Under the pieces are notes generated by a model. It saw only the letters and a program-made list of their open reading frames with translations, was not told the DNA's origin and searched no databases. A stretch of 58,852 nt of DNA from Oscillospiraceae bacterium (GTDB taxonomy: Bacteria > Bacillota > Clostridia > Oscillospirales > Oscillospiraceae), in assembly GCA_902761635.1 (NCBI GenBank), contig CACWLG010000009.1:1-58852 (forward strand), written 5' to 3'. How positions within the stretch are numbered: position 1 is the first letter of the stretch; each line of letters opens with the position of its first letter. This document shows, one piece after another, positions 17,438-25,787 of this stretch. Made by a program: the position numbers and the translations under genes.

Positions 17438-19996
17438 TTATCCTCCGAAGTACTTCTCAGCGGCGCGGTTGAAGAGATAGAGCGCCCTGCCGAGATTGGC
17501 AAGATCCGTACCGCCGCGCTCGATGGCGGTTTTGGCATAGCTGAGGACGCTGGCCGTGATGGTGAAGCTGTCCGTTCCGTCGCTCACGGTGAAGCGGTGG
17601 GGCACGTCCAGATCGTTTGCCGCGATGCTGTCCACACCCAGGCAGCAGCTCCCGTCGCTCTTCCTCACAACGTTCGCCGCGCGCCCGTCGATCTCATACT
17701 GATAGGCGCCCGGGTCTGCGCCGTCTTCAAAATACAGGTAGACGTGCAGGCTGTTGTCCGCATCGAAGAGGGCCGTGATGGCGGTATCCCGGAAGCCCCG
17801 GGGCTTGACGCCCTCGGTGACGGCTGCCCACGGGGAGAGATCCCCTGCGGTGACCGCCGTCACCTCGCTTCGCAAGGTCTCGCCGGCCTTGTCGAAGTAG
17901 TTCCGGGCCGCAAGCCCGTAGTCCTCCAGCGCCTGAGCAAGCCCCCGCATGGCTGCGGTGGTGCCCTTGGTCTTCATCTGGGCGGCGTACTCCATGGCGG
18001 AGAAGAAAACGCCATTGGGATAGCTTTTCCCGTCCGCCGCGCTGATCAGCACGTTTTGGCCGTTCCCGTCCAGGATCCTGACCTGCACGGGATCGGCAAT
18101 GTTTTTCACGCTCACGCTGCAGTCAAACACGCTGTAGCCTCCGTCCTGCCCGGCCTGGGAGAGCGGTACCGTCGCGATGACGCTGCCGCCACGGCTAAAC
18201 TGGACCGAAGCGCCCCGCGCCCCCGCAAGCCAGTCGGGCAGCTGGAAATAATAGCGGATGCGCAGCATCCCGTCAAAGAGCACCGAGGCCGAATGGATGG
18301 TCACGCCGCTCTCTCCGCCGTAATCGGCCTGGGGGAAGTCGTAGGCCTCGAACTTGCCCTCGGTGAACTCATCGCCGAGCTCGTGGTTTTTGAGCCAGCT
18401 CTCCCGGCCATTGAGATAGTAGAGCCACTGCTCCGGGCTTTTCCCGGCGTCCCAGGTCGCGTCCACGGCGTAATAGTGTCTGCCGTCCGCGCGCACGATG
18501 TTCCAGGCGTGGCCCATGCCCCGGCTGGTGACAAGGCGCGTGTCCACGCCGAGCTCCAGGCAGAGGCGGTAAAAGGCCACCGCAATGCCCTGGCAGGCTG
18601 CCCTGCCGTGTCTGAGGGCGGCATAGGCCGTAAAGATCAGGGTATCGTCAGACTCGGTATAGCGCACATGGCTGGTGAGGTATTCATAGACCGCGCGGAT
18701 CTTCTCCGCGTCGTTCTTCCCGGCAGGCTGGAGGCCGTCGAGGATGTTGGCAACGATGCCGTTGAGCTCCGACTCCTGAGTCAGGGTGGTGAAGTAGAGC
18801 GGGGAATAGATGAATTTATAATAGTACTCCCCCGGCGTCTCCGCCGTGACGGCAGAGCCGTTGCAGTTTGCCCCGCCGTACTCATAGCGCAGATAGTCTC
18901 CCTCGGTCGGGGCGCCGGTATGGCGGATGGCGATGTCATAGATCATCCAGCACATGGTCCGCCAGACCTCGGTAGTGGGCTTGATGTGGGTGCGCACGCA
19001 CACAGCGATCTCCTCCTGGCGGAGGATGAGGTTTCGCTTGAGTCCCGCACCCGCGGCCTCGGCATTGGTATAGACCACCGGGGTAGGCCAGGGCTCTCCC
19101 GACTCCTTGCCGAGGACCAGCTCCTGCCCGGCGTAGTAGGTATCGCTCATTTCGGGGGCGGCACTGAGGTTTTCGACCTCCCGGCGAAGCTGCTGAAGGC
19201 TCTCCTCCGGGCTTGTGGAGGGTTCGGGAATGCTGTCCTCCCGGATAATATTGGCGTAGTAGGGGTTGATGGCCGTGGAGGAGAAACACATGCCCTCGTC
19301 CGCCGCCGTGAGCGTGAGCGTCACGACCTGCATGCCGGTATTGCTCACCGTAAAGCTGCCAGCCCCATCTTCATTCTGCCCGCTGGGATCGTGGTAATAA
19401 TAGCTGTACTGCCCCGGCAGGAGCAGATAGCGGTCAAACCGCAGCGTTCCGGTCTCAGACTCGGTGTAGGGCGAACAGATCACACCGGCGGCGTTCGTCA
19501 CCGTAAGGCCGGAGAAGTCGTGTGTGCTGTCACTCTCAAAGAGGACCGGCATGGGACCGCTCTCCCCGTCAGCGTCCGTGTCCATGCCCGTCAGGATTGG
19601 CAGCTCCCCGGCTGCTTCGTCAGAGACCGCCAAAGGCGCTGCGGCAGGGGCCGGGGTCAGCGTGATCTCCACGCGCGGCTGACTGCCGTCGATGGTGAGG
19701 GGGATGACGCTGACAGACTCCGCCGCGGCCCGGGGGTCCAGATAATAATAGCTGTAGCTGCCCGGGGCCAGCACATAGCTGCCGCCCGCGTCGCTGAGCG
19801 GAAGAACGACATTGCCCGCCGCGTCCAGCAGGGTCAGGCCGCGCAGGTCCGTCTCGGCATCGCCGGCGAAAACCAGGCTCACAAGCCCGGTGCCGACAGA
19901 AAACGCCGCGCCCTCCTCAGCGGATGCAGACAGCGGCGTCAGTGCTGCAAGCATGCATAAAACAAGAAAAAGCGCCAGTATTCTTTTCCCGCTCAT
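17438..19996 (-). CDS. Secreted transglutaminase-like (papain-fold) protein
   Basis: 852 residues with a signal peptide (SGKRILALFLVLCMLAALTP, cleaved near ASA-EE). The N-terminal half holds two repeated beta modules, each with a LLPGQYSYYYHDP-like motif (SYYYLDPRA, SYYYHDPSG). The transglutaminase core is in the middle: GRAACQGIAVAFYRLC with the Cys (near residue 467), GMGHAWNIV with the His, and YAVDATWD with the Asp. Further beta modules follow to the C-terminus. Such domains act as proteases or crosslinkers; which applies here is unknown. GAGGTG favours the second ATG, 9 bases into the longest frame. It heads an operon with the 202-aa membrane protein. Confidence 0.87.
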   Translation of the reverse strand: MSGKRILALFLVLCMLAALTPLSASAEEGAAFSVGTGLVSLVFAGDAETDLRGLTLLDAAGNVVLPLSDAGGSYVLAPGSYSYYYLDPRAAAESVSVIPLTIDGSQPRVEITLTPAPAAAPLAVSDEAAGELPILTGMDTDADGESGPMPVLFESDSTHDFSGLTVTNAAGVICSPYTESETGTLRFDRYLLLPGQYSYYYHDPSGQNEDGAGSFTVSNTGMQVVTLTLTAADEGMCFSSTAINPYYANIIREDSIPEPSTSPEESLQQLRREVENLSAAPEMSDTYYAGQELVLGKESGEPWPTPVVYTNAEAAGAGLKRNLILRQEEIAVCVRTHIKPTTEVWRTMCWMIYDIAIRHTGAPTEGDYLRYEYGGANCNGSAVTAETPGEYYYKFIYSPLYFTTLTQESELNGIVANILDGLQPAGKNDAEKIRAVYEYLTSHVRYTESDDTLIFTAYAALRHGRAACQGIAVAFYRLCLELGVDTRLVTSRGMGHAWNIVRADGRHYYAVDATWDAGKSPEQWLYYLNGRESWLKNHELGDEFTEGKFEAYDFPQADYGGESGVTIHSASVLFDGMLRIRYYFQLPDWLAGARGASVQFSRGGSVIATVPLSQAGQDGGYSVFDCSVSVKNIADPVQVRILDGNGQNVLISAADGKSYPNGVFFSAMEYAAQMKTKGTTAAMRGLAQALEDYGLAARNYFDKAGETLRSEVTAVTAGDLSPWAAVTEGVKPRGFRDTAITALFDADNSLHVYLYFEDGADPGAYQYEIDGRAANVVRKSDGSCCLGVDSIAANDLDVPHRFTVSDGTDSFTITASVLSYAKTAIERGGTDLANLGRALYLFNRAAEKYFGG

Positions 19997-20070
19997 GCGT
20001 TCCATTCACCTCACGAAAGACATGTCACCGTAAGATTGACATATCTCGATTTACATAATTTACTTTCCTT

Positions 20071-20098
20071 ATATTATCAGATCGGGAAAAAAAGTCAA
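20071..20098 (-). promoter_or_regulatory. Promoter of the transglutaminase-like gene
   Basis: Minus strand: -35 TTGACT (20093-20098), 16-base spacer, -10 TAATAT (20071-20076). The remainder of the gap up to 20463 holds two hairpins and no gene that I can support. Confidence 0.7.
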
Positions 20099-20311
20099 GG
20101 CAAAAGCGACACATCCCCTCTTTTTCCCGGTATATTTTTTTCGGATCGTGCCATAATAAAGCTGCCCGCTTAAGCTTCACCCGCCTCAGGCACGGCGGTC
20201 TGGTCCCGACCGTTGACGCGCAGCTGTCGATGCCGGCTCCCGCCGCGCTTGTCAACCGGCACGGTGCGATACTCCTTCTGGCGGCGGCCATTTGCACCAT
20301 GCCGGTATAAA

Positions 20312-20348
20312 GAGGGGGACGATACGTCAAAAACGTATCGTCCCCCTC
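20312..20348. repeat. Perfect 16-bp palindrome
   Basis: GAGGGGGACGATACGT (20312-20327), loop CAAAA, and its exact complement (20333-20348). There is no T-run on either side, so it is not a normal terminator. Its perfection and isolation suggest a mobile or dispersed palindromic repeat unit. Confidence 0.8.
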
Positions 20349-20378
20349 GTGCTCGTCTGCCGCACAATCCGCCGCATC

Positions 20379-20414
20379 AAACAGCCCCGGGGCGATTGAT
20401 CCCCGGGGCTGTTT
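20379..20414 (-). terminator. Terminator of the histidine kinase-htrA operon
   Basis: AAACAGCCCCGGGG, 8-base loop, CCCCGGGGCTGTTT: a perfect 14-bp stem 50 bases after the htrA stop. The T-run is short. Confidence 0.75.
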
Positions 20415-20463
20415 CGGCTTAAGGCCGCGCCTCATAATGCATGCTGCTTTGCGCGATGCTCAC

Positions 20464-21765
20464 TCAATACACGTCGTTCATTTCCATCATGGCCACGTCC
20501 ACGTCAAAGCTCTCCCCGTCGCGCCAGACGGTGAAGCGGATGGTGTCGCCGATCTGCAGGCCGTCCCTGACCTTCAGGATATCGTTCGTGCTTCGGGCGG
20601 GCTCGCCGTTGACGGCGGTGATGATGTCGCCGACCCGGATGCCCTTGTCCCAGGCGTCCGTGCCCTCGGTGACGGCGGATACATACAGACCCTCCGGCAG
20701 CTCATAGTGCTCTGCCGCCGTATCGACGACGGCGCCCACGGTGATGCCGATGGCGGGGCGGCCGACGACCTTCCCCTCCCGGATGAGGGCGTTGACCACG
20801 GTGCGCACCGTGGTGCTCGGGATGGCAAAGCCGATGCCCTCAATGCTCGAAAAGCTGGACATCATCTTCATATTCGTCACTCCCACGACCTGACCCCAGC
20901 GGTTGACGAGCGCGCCGCCGGAGCTGCCCTCGTTGATGGCGGTGTCGGTCTGGATGAGGCTGATGCTGTGGCCGTCATAATTCATACCGCGGTCGATGGC
21001 GGAGACGATGCCGTCCGTGAGGGTGGAGCGGAAGTCCTCCCCCAGGGGGTTGCCGATGGCGGCGACGCTGTCCCCGACGGTGAGCGCGTCGCTGTCGCCG
21101 AACACGGCCGGGGTCAGGCCCTTCGCCTCGATCTTCAGCACCGCAAGGTCGCTCTGCCTGTCATAGCCCACAAGAAGCGCCTCATGCACCGTGTCGTCCT
21201 GGAGGATGACCTCTCCCCTGTTGCAGCCCTCGATCATATGGGCGTTGGTGAGGATCAGGCCGTCCTTACTCAGGATGATGCCGGAGCCCCAGTAATAGCC
21301 GAGCTCCTTCTCCTCATAGGCGCGGATGCCGACGATGGAGGGCACACAGCTCCGGTAGATCTCCTGCAGGTTCATTTCCTCCCCGTCCGTCGGCACAAGC
21401 TTCAGCTCCCAGTCGGGGCGCTTTTCCACCTCGGGGATCTCCGGGTCCTTGCCGGTATTGTCCTCGGTGACATAGAAGGAGTCGAAAAAATCCTTCCAGT
21501 CTTCCGGCAGCTCATCCTCCGTCCGGATGGACGGCGTGGGCAGCGGCTCCCAGAGGCCCGGGAGCTGGGCGGGCTCTGCGGGACTGCCGTCGGAGAAAAG
21601 GCGCGCGCTTAACGCGATGAGCCCCACGACCACCAGCGAGCCCAGCAGGATCTTAAGCCCCAGGGGCATGCTCTTTTTCTTTTTCGGCGCGGTCTCCCGC
21701 TGCGTCTTCGGCTGCCGAAGGGGGGCATACCAGTCGGAGCCCTGCAGCCTTGGTTCGTTGTTCAT
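20464..21765 (-). CDS. HtrA/Deg-type serine protease with PDZ domain
   Basis: Membrane-anchored quality-control protease. 433 residues: cytoplasmic basic N-terminus, one membrane helix (residues about 35-55), a linker, then a trypsin-like domain with the triad His in LILTNAHMIEG, Asp in DRQSDLAVLKI and Ser in INEGSSGGALVN, and one C-terminal PDZ domain (LPEGLYVSAVTEGTDAWDKGIRVGDIITAVNGEPA). It lies 12 bases after a histidine kinase in the same operon, implying envelope-stress control. Confidence 0.95.
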   Translation of the reverse strand: MNNEPRLQGSDWYAPLRQPKTQRETAPKKKKSMPLGLKILLGSLVVVGLIALSARLFSDGSPAEPAQLPGLWEPLPTPSIRTEDELPEDWKDFFDSFYVTEDNTGKDPEIPEVEKRPDWELKLVPTDGEEMNLQEIYRSCVPSIVGIRAYEEKELGYYWGSGIILSKDGLILTNAHMIEGCNRGEVILQDDTVHEALLVGYDRQSDLAVLKIEAKGLTPAVFGDSDALTVGDSVAAIGNPLGEDFRSTLTDGIVSAIDRGMNYDGHSISLIQTDTAINEGSSGGALVNRWGQVVGVTNMKMMSSFSSIEGIGFAIPSTTVRTVVNALIREGKVVGRPAIGITVGAVVDTAAEHYELPEGLYVSAVTEGTDAWDKGIRVGDIITAVNGEPARSTNDILKVRDGLQIGDTIRFTVWRDGESFDVDVAMMEMNDVY

Positions 21766-21777
21766 ACGTGTTCCCTC

Positions 21778-23202
21778 TTATTTTGCAAGCTTCAGTGTAA
21801 AGACAAACTCGGTCATGCCGTCCTCACTCTTGACGGCGATATCCTCGTCATGGGCGTTGATGATGGTTTTCACGAGATAGAGTCCCAGGCCCATTCCCTC
21901 CTTGTCCAGGCTGCGGGAGCGGTCGGACTTGTGAAAACGGTCGAAGATGAAGGGCAGATCGTCCGGCGGGATGGTCTCGCCGATATCCTTGACGGAGACG
22001 TAGGCCTTCTCCTCGTCCTTATACAGGCGCACCGTAAGACAGCTCCCGGGGGAGGCAAACTTGACGGCGTTATCAAGCAGGTTATAAATAACCCGGGTAA
22101 TGGCGTCCTTGTCGGCCACGACCATGATATTGTTCTCCGGCAGCTGCGGGTCCACGTCGAGATTTTTCTTTGTGGCCCGGTCCTCAAAGCTCAAGAGCGT
22201 CTGCAGCACGAGCTCGTTGAGGTCGAAGACCGTGCGCCGGCTCTGGTCGGCGGCGAGGTTCCGGGCAGACGATACATCCAGCATGTCTCGCACGAGGCGG
22301 GACAGGCGCCTTGTCTCATCCCGGATGGAGATCAGATACTTGCGCTCCTCCTCCCGCGGGATCGTGCCGTCGAGGATACCGTCGGCAAAGCCCGCGATGG
22401 TGGTCATGGGGGTCCTGAGCTCGTGGGAGACGTTGGCAATAAACTCGCTGCGCCGCGCCTCGGCCTTCTCCAGCGAGTCGGCCATCTTGTTGAACGAGTC
22501 GATGAGTGCGCCCATCTCATCGGTGGAGTCGTACTCCTGCCTGACGCGCACCGAGAAATCGCCCCGGGCAAATTTCCGGGAGGCCGCGGCGATCTCGTCC
22601 AGGGGCCGGGCCATGCGCTTGGAGTAGACCAGCGTCACGATCATGAAGACGAAGAGCACGCCGCCCGTCACCGCGGCGGCCAGGGTCAGGAAGGTCGACC
22701 AGTCGCCCAGGATCTTGCCGGGGGAGCTGATGACAAACACATAGCCCATGGTGCTGCCGTCCGTCTCCGAATCAATGGTGCGTCCCACCACATAGCGGTT
22801 TTCCGGAAAGAGTCCGTCCAGATTCGTCAGGCCGAAGACGGTGTTCTCCCTTGCCCACTCCAGCACGTTTTCCGAGAGCCGCATGCCGATGTGGCAGCAG
22901 CTGGAAGGTTTTTCGGAGCAGCGCACGATGCGCCCCTTCTCCTCGGCGATCATGATCTGGTTGTCGGCGGCGTTTGCGATGGCGGTCACGTTCATGCCGA
23001 GCAGCCAGCTGTCCATCGTGTCGTTCTGCCCGATGGCGGAGGCGAGGCGCGCCACCTCCTTGGCGCTGGCAAGCATGTTGGCCTGCAGCTCGCGCACCAG
23101 GTGCATGCGCCCGATCCCCACCAGGGAGAGGCAGATCAGCATCATGCAGAAAAAAACCAGCACGGCCATCGCCGTGAAGTTTCTGAGATAAATGCTCTTC
23201 AC
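21778..23202 (-). CDS. Sensor histidine kinase
   Basis: 474 residues from a GTG with AGAGGAGG 8 bases upstream; the frame stays open further upstream but without a better start. Order: membrane helix 1 (about residues 8-30), extracytoplasmic sensor of about 130 residues, helix 2 (about 170-192), HAMP, dimerisation domain with the phospho-acceptor in ANVSHELRTPMTT, and ATPase domain with NLLDNAVKF and GMGLGLYLVK. The usual DxGxGI of the G1 box reads KDIGETIP, a deviation. No response regulator gene is adjacent: serA lies upstream behind a terminator and htrA follows 12 bases downstream. Confidence 0.93.
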   Translation of the reverse strand: MKSIYLRNFTAMAVLVFFCMMLICLSLVGIGRMHLVRELQANMLASAKEVARLASAIGQNDTMDSWLLGMNVTAIANAADNQIMIAEEKGRIVRCSEKPSSCCHIGMRLSENVLEWARENTVFGLTNLDGLFPENRYVVGRTIDSETDGSTMGYVFVISSPGKILGDWSTFLTLAAAVTGGVLFVFMIVTLVYSKRMARPLDEIAAASRKFARGDFSVRVRQEYDSTDEMGALIDSFNKMADSLEKAEARRSEFIANVSHELRTPMTTIAGFADGILDGTIPREEERKYLISIRDETRRLSRLVRDMLDVSSARNLAADQSRRTVFDLNELVLQTLLSFEDRATKKNLDVDPQLPENNIMVVADKDAITRVIYNLLDNAVKFASPGSCLTVRLYKDEEKAYVSVKDIGETIPPDDLPFIFDRFHKSDRSRSLDKEGMGLGLYLVKTIINAHDEDIAVKSEDGMTEFVFTLKLAK

Positions 23203-23239
23203 ACTGTCCGCCTCCTCTGCGCAGATTTTCTGAATGATT

Positions 23240-23267
23240 ATTATATCCCTTTTTCGCTCTTTTTCAA
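23240..23267 (-). promoter_or_regulatory. Promoter of the histidine kinase-htrA operon
   Basis: Minus strand: -35 TTGAAA (23262-23267), 16-base spacer, -10 TATAAT (23240-23245), about 30 bases before the GTG start. Confidence 0.75.
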
Positions 23268-23351
23268 TGGCGTCTTTGTGAACAAAGTGGACGGGTCTGT
23301 CTCCGGCTCCCTCGAAAGGAGAGCTGCCGCCCCATTGATTATCTTGCTGAA

Positions 23352-23383
23352 AAAAGAGCACCGGGAGCTCCCGATGCTCTTTT
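23352..23383 (-). terminator. Terminator of serC-serA
   Basis: Near-perfect inverted repeat AAAAGAGCA ... TGCTCTTTT with a GGGAGCTCCC core; on the minus strand it ends in TTTTTT. It lies 9 bases after the serA stop. Confidence 0.9.
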
Positions 23384-23391
23384 GCCTGTTC

Positions 23392-24558
23392 TCAGTACAG
23401 CACCCGCACGCGCAGCACGTCGCCCATGTTGCGGATGGCGGTGGCGGTGGGCTCCCCGATGGACTCGGCGAGGTCCACGATGGTGTAGGCATACTCCCCG
23501 CGGGGCTTGTTGATCATGTGCTCGACGTTGATGTTGCGGTCGCTGATAAAGTCGAGAATGCGCGTGATCATGCGCGGGACGTTGCGGTGCAGCACGCAGA
23601 GCCTGCACACGCCCATGCGCGAGAGGGTCGCGTCCGGCAGGTTCACGGAGTTTTTGATGTTGCCGTTCAGGAGATAGTCATACAGCTCCATCGCGGCCAT
23701 GGCCGCGCAGCGGTCCTCACTCTCCGGGGTGCAGGCGCCGATGTGCGGCAGAGCGATCACGTTCGGGGCCTGGAGGATGACCTTGTTGGGAAAGTCCGTC
23801 ACGTACTTGCCCACGCGGCCGCAGTCGAGGGCGCGGGTCATGGCCTCGTCGTCCACCACCTCGGCCCGGGATTCGTTGACGATGCGCACGCCCATCTTCA
23901 TCTTGCCGAAGGCCTCATCGTCAAACATGTGGTGCGTCTGGTCGTTATAGGGGACGTTGATGCTGATGTAGTCGGCCTTGGCGTAGATGGTGTCCACATC
24001 CTCAGCCCGGATCACATCCCGGGAGAGGCGCCAGGCGGCGTCCACCGACATGAACGGGTCATAGCCGTAGACCACCATGCCGAGATCCAGCGCCGCGTTT
24101 GCCACCAGCGCCCCGATGGCGCCGAGGCCGACGACGCCGAGGGTCTTGCCCTGCAGCTCGGGCCCTGCGAAGGAGGCCTTGCCCCGCTCCACCATCTCGG
24201 GGATCTCATCGCCCTTGTCAGCGATGGAGCGCACCCAGTCGATGGCGCCGATCATGTCGCGCGAGGCCATGACGAGGGAGGCGATCTCCTGCTCCTTGAC
24301 AGCCTCGGCATTGGCGCCGGGGCTGTTGAAGACGACGATGCCCTTCTCCGCGCACTCCTCGATGGGGATGTTGTTGAAACCCGCCCCGGCCCGCGCAATG
24401 GCCAGCAGATTGTCGCCGAACTCCATGTCGTGGAGATTGGCGCTGCGGATAAGCATCCCGTCCGGGTTCTCCACCTCCGGCCCGACCATGCAGCCGCGCT
24501 TTAAGAGCGCGCCGGTGCCGTGCTCGGAAATGGTGTTCATGGTTCTGATCTTAAACAT
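23392..24558 (-). CDS. serA: D-3-phosphoglycerate dehydrogenase
   Basis: Oxidises 3-phosphoglycerate to 3-phosphohydroxypyruvate, the first step of serine synthesis. 388 residues: substrate-binding part, NAD Rossmann loop LGVVGLGAIGALVANAA, catalytic region with VNESRAEVVDD and LPHIGACTPES (His), and a C-terminal ACT domain (RMITRILDFISDRNINVEHMINKPRGEYAYTIVDL) that commonly binds serine for feedback control. The ATG overlaps the serC stop by 8 bases (ATGTTTAA), so translation is coupled; a TTG 12 bases earlier is also in frame but badly placed. Confidence 0.95.
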   Translation of the reverse strand: MFKIRTMNTISEHGTGALLKRGCMVGPEVENPDGMLIRSANLHDMEFGDNLLAIARAGAGFNNIPIEECAEKGIVVFNSPGANAEAVKEQEIASLVMASRDMIGAIDWVRSIADKGDEIPEMVERGKASFAGPELQGKTLGVVGLGAIGALVANAALDLGMVVYGYDPFMSVDAAWRLSRDVIRAEDVDTIYAKADYISINVPYNDQTHHMFDDEAFGKMKMGVRIVNESRAEVVDDEAMTRALDCGRVGKYVTDFPNKVILQAPNVIALPHIGACTPESEDRCAAMAAMELYDYLLNGNIKNSVNLPDATLSRMGVCRLCVLHRNVPRMITRILDFISDRNINVEHMINKPRGEYAYTIVDLAESIGEPTATAIRNMGDVLRVRVLY

Positions 24559-25633
24559 GTCTGACTTCAAACTCCTTCATATAGTTCACGAGCGCCTGCA
24601 CGCCCTCCACGGGCATGGCGTTATAGACAGAGGCCCGCATGCCGCCGGCGATCTTGTGGCCCTTGAGGTTCAGAAGGCCGCGCTCCGCCGCGCCCTTTAC
24701 AAAGGCCGCGTCCGTATCGGCATCGCCGGTGCGGAAGGTGACGTTCATGAAACTGCGTGAGCCGGGCAGGGCGTGGGCCTTGAAGAGGCGGCTCTCGTCC
24801 AGGAAATCGTAGAGAAGCCGTGCCCGCTCGCGCCGGAGGGCGTCCATGGCCTTTACGCCGCCCTGGGCAAGTACCCAATCGAGGGTCAGGTCCAGCATGT
24901 AGATGCACCAGCAGGGTGGGGTGTTGAGCATGGAGCCGGTCTCGATCATGGTCTTGTAGCTCAGGATCTTCGGCGTGATGGGCAGCTCCCGCCCCGCGAG
25001 GGCTTTGTCCACGATTACCACCGTGAGGCCCGCGGGGGCCATGTTCTTCTGCGCGCCCGCGTAGATGAGGCCGAATTTCGATACATCCACCTCCCGCGAG
25101 AGGATGTCGGAGGACATGTCGCACACAAGGGTGGACCGGGTTTCGGGCACATACTGCCACTCGGTCCCGTAGACGGTGTTGTTGGCGCAGTAGTAAAAAT
25201 ACTTCGCCCCCGGCGTGAGCTTGAGTTCCGTCTGGGCCGGGATGCGGTCATGGCCCGTGGGCTTCGTCGTCGCCGCAATGTGGACCTTGCCGTACTTCGC
25301 CGCTTCCTCGGCAGCCTTGCCTGAGAAGTTGCCGGTCACGGCATAGTCGGCGGTGCCGCCCTCCAGAAGGTTCATGGGGATGGCCGCAAACTGGGTGGTC
25401 GCGCCGCCCTGCAGAAGCAGGATCTCGTACGTGTCCGGCACGTTCATGAGCTGTCTGAGCTTTTGGCAGGCGGAGTCGAAGACCTCCTGAAACAGGGCGC
25501 TGCGATGGCTGATCTCCATGACAGACATGCCGCTGCCGCGGAAGTTCAGAAGCTCGGCCGCCGCGGTCTTCAGGGCGCTCTCCGGCATGGTGGAGGGCCC
25601 GGGCGCGAAATTATAGACCTGATCTCTCAGCAT
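24551..25633 (-). CDS. serC: Phosphoserine aminotransferase
   Basis: Transfers an amino group from glutamate to 3-phosphohydroxypyruvate, using PLP. 360 residues beginning VYNFAPGPSTMPESAL, the family hallmark, with LLLQGGATTQFAAIPMNLL, SDILSREVDVSKFGLIYAGAQKNMAPAG (PLP lysine in the last part) and a C-terminal GGMRASVYNAMPVEGVQALV. AAAGGAG lies 9 bases before the ATG at 25633; a longer frame upstream has no site. First gene of serC-serA. Confidence 0.97.
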   Translation of the reverse strand: MLRDQVYNFAPGPSTMPESALKTAAAELLNFRGSGMSVMEISHRSALFQEVFDSACQKLRQLMNVPDTYEILLLQGGATTQFAAIPMNLLEGGTADYAVTGNFSGKAAEEAAKYGKVHIAATTKPTGHDRIPAQTELKLTPGAKYFYYCANNTVYGTEWQYVPETRSTLVCDMSSDILSREVDVSKFGLIYAGAQKNMAPAGLTVVIVDKALAGRELPITPKILSYKTMIETGSMLNTPPCWCIYMLDLTLDWVLAQGGVKAMDALRRERARLLYDFLDESRLFKAHALPGSRSFMNVTFRTGDADTDAAFVKGAAERGLLNLKGHKIAGGMRASVYNAMPVEGVQALVNYMKEFEVRHV

Positions 25634-25661
25634 CGTTACCATCTCCTTTGTAATCCCACAC

Positions 25662-25691
25662 ATTTTACAATATGCAGCGAGGCTTCGTCAA
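25662..25691 (-). promoter_or_regulatory. serC-serA promoter
   Basis: Minus strand: -35 TTGACG (25686-25691), 18-base spacer, -10 TAAAAT (25662-25667). The short leader leaves no room for a riboswitch or T-box. Confidence 0.75.
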
Positions 25692-25705
25692 TGTGCCATT
25701 TACAC

Positions 25706-25733
25706 GAAACAACCCCGGTTTCGGGGCTGTTTC
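25706..25733 (-). terminator. Probable terminator of mtaB
   Basis: GAAACA-A-CCCCG / CGGGG-C-TGTTTC (25706-25717 with 25722-25733), 55 bases after the mtaB stop, with only a weak T-run on the minus strand. Confidence 0.6.
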
Positions 25734-25787
25734 ATCCATAATTTAGGGCAATACCGCACAATCCGTCACCGGTGTTTCCCGCAGTTT

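Noticed and set aside
16817-19960. A 1047-codon plus-strand frame opposite the transglutaminase genes
   Set aside because: No ribosome site or family motifs; the antisense gene has a clear Cys-His-Asp core and signal peptide.
20170-20367. Small minus-strand ORF between htrA and the transglutaminase gene
   Set aside because: Spans a perfect palindrome, has an Arg-rich composition without motifs, and its internal GTG/AAGGAG start gives only 28 residues; not enough support.
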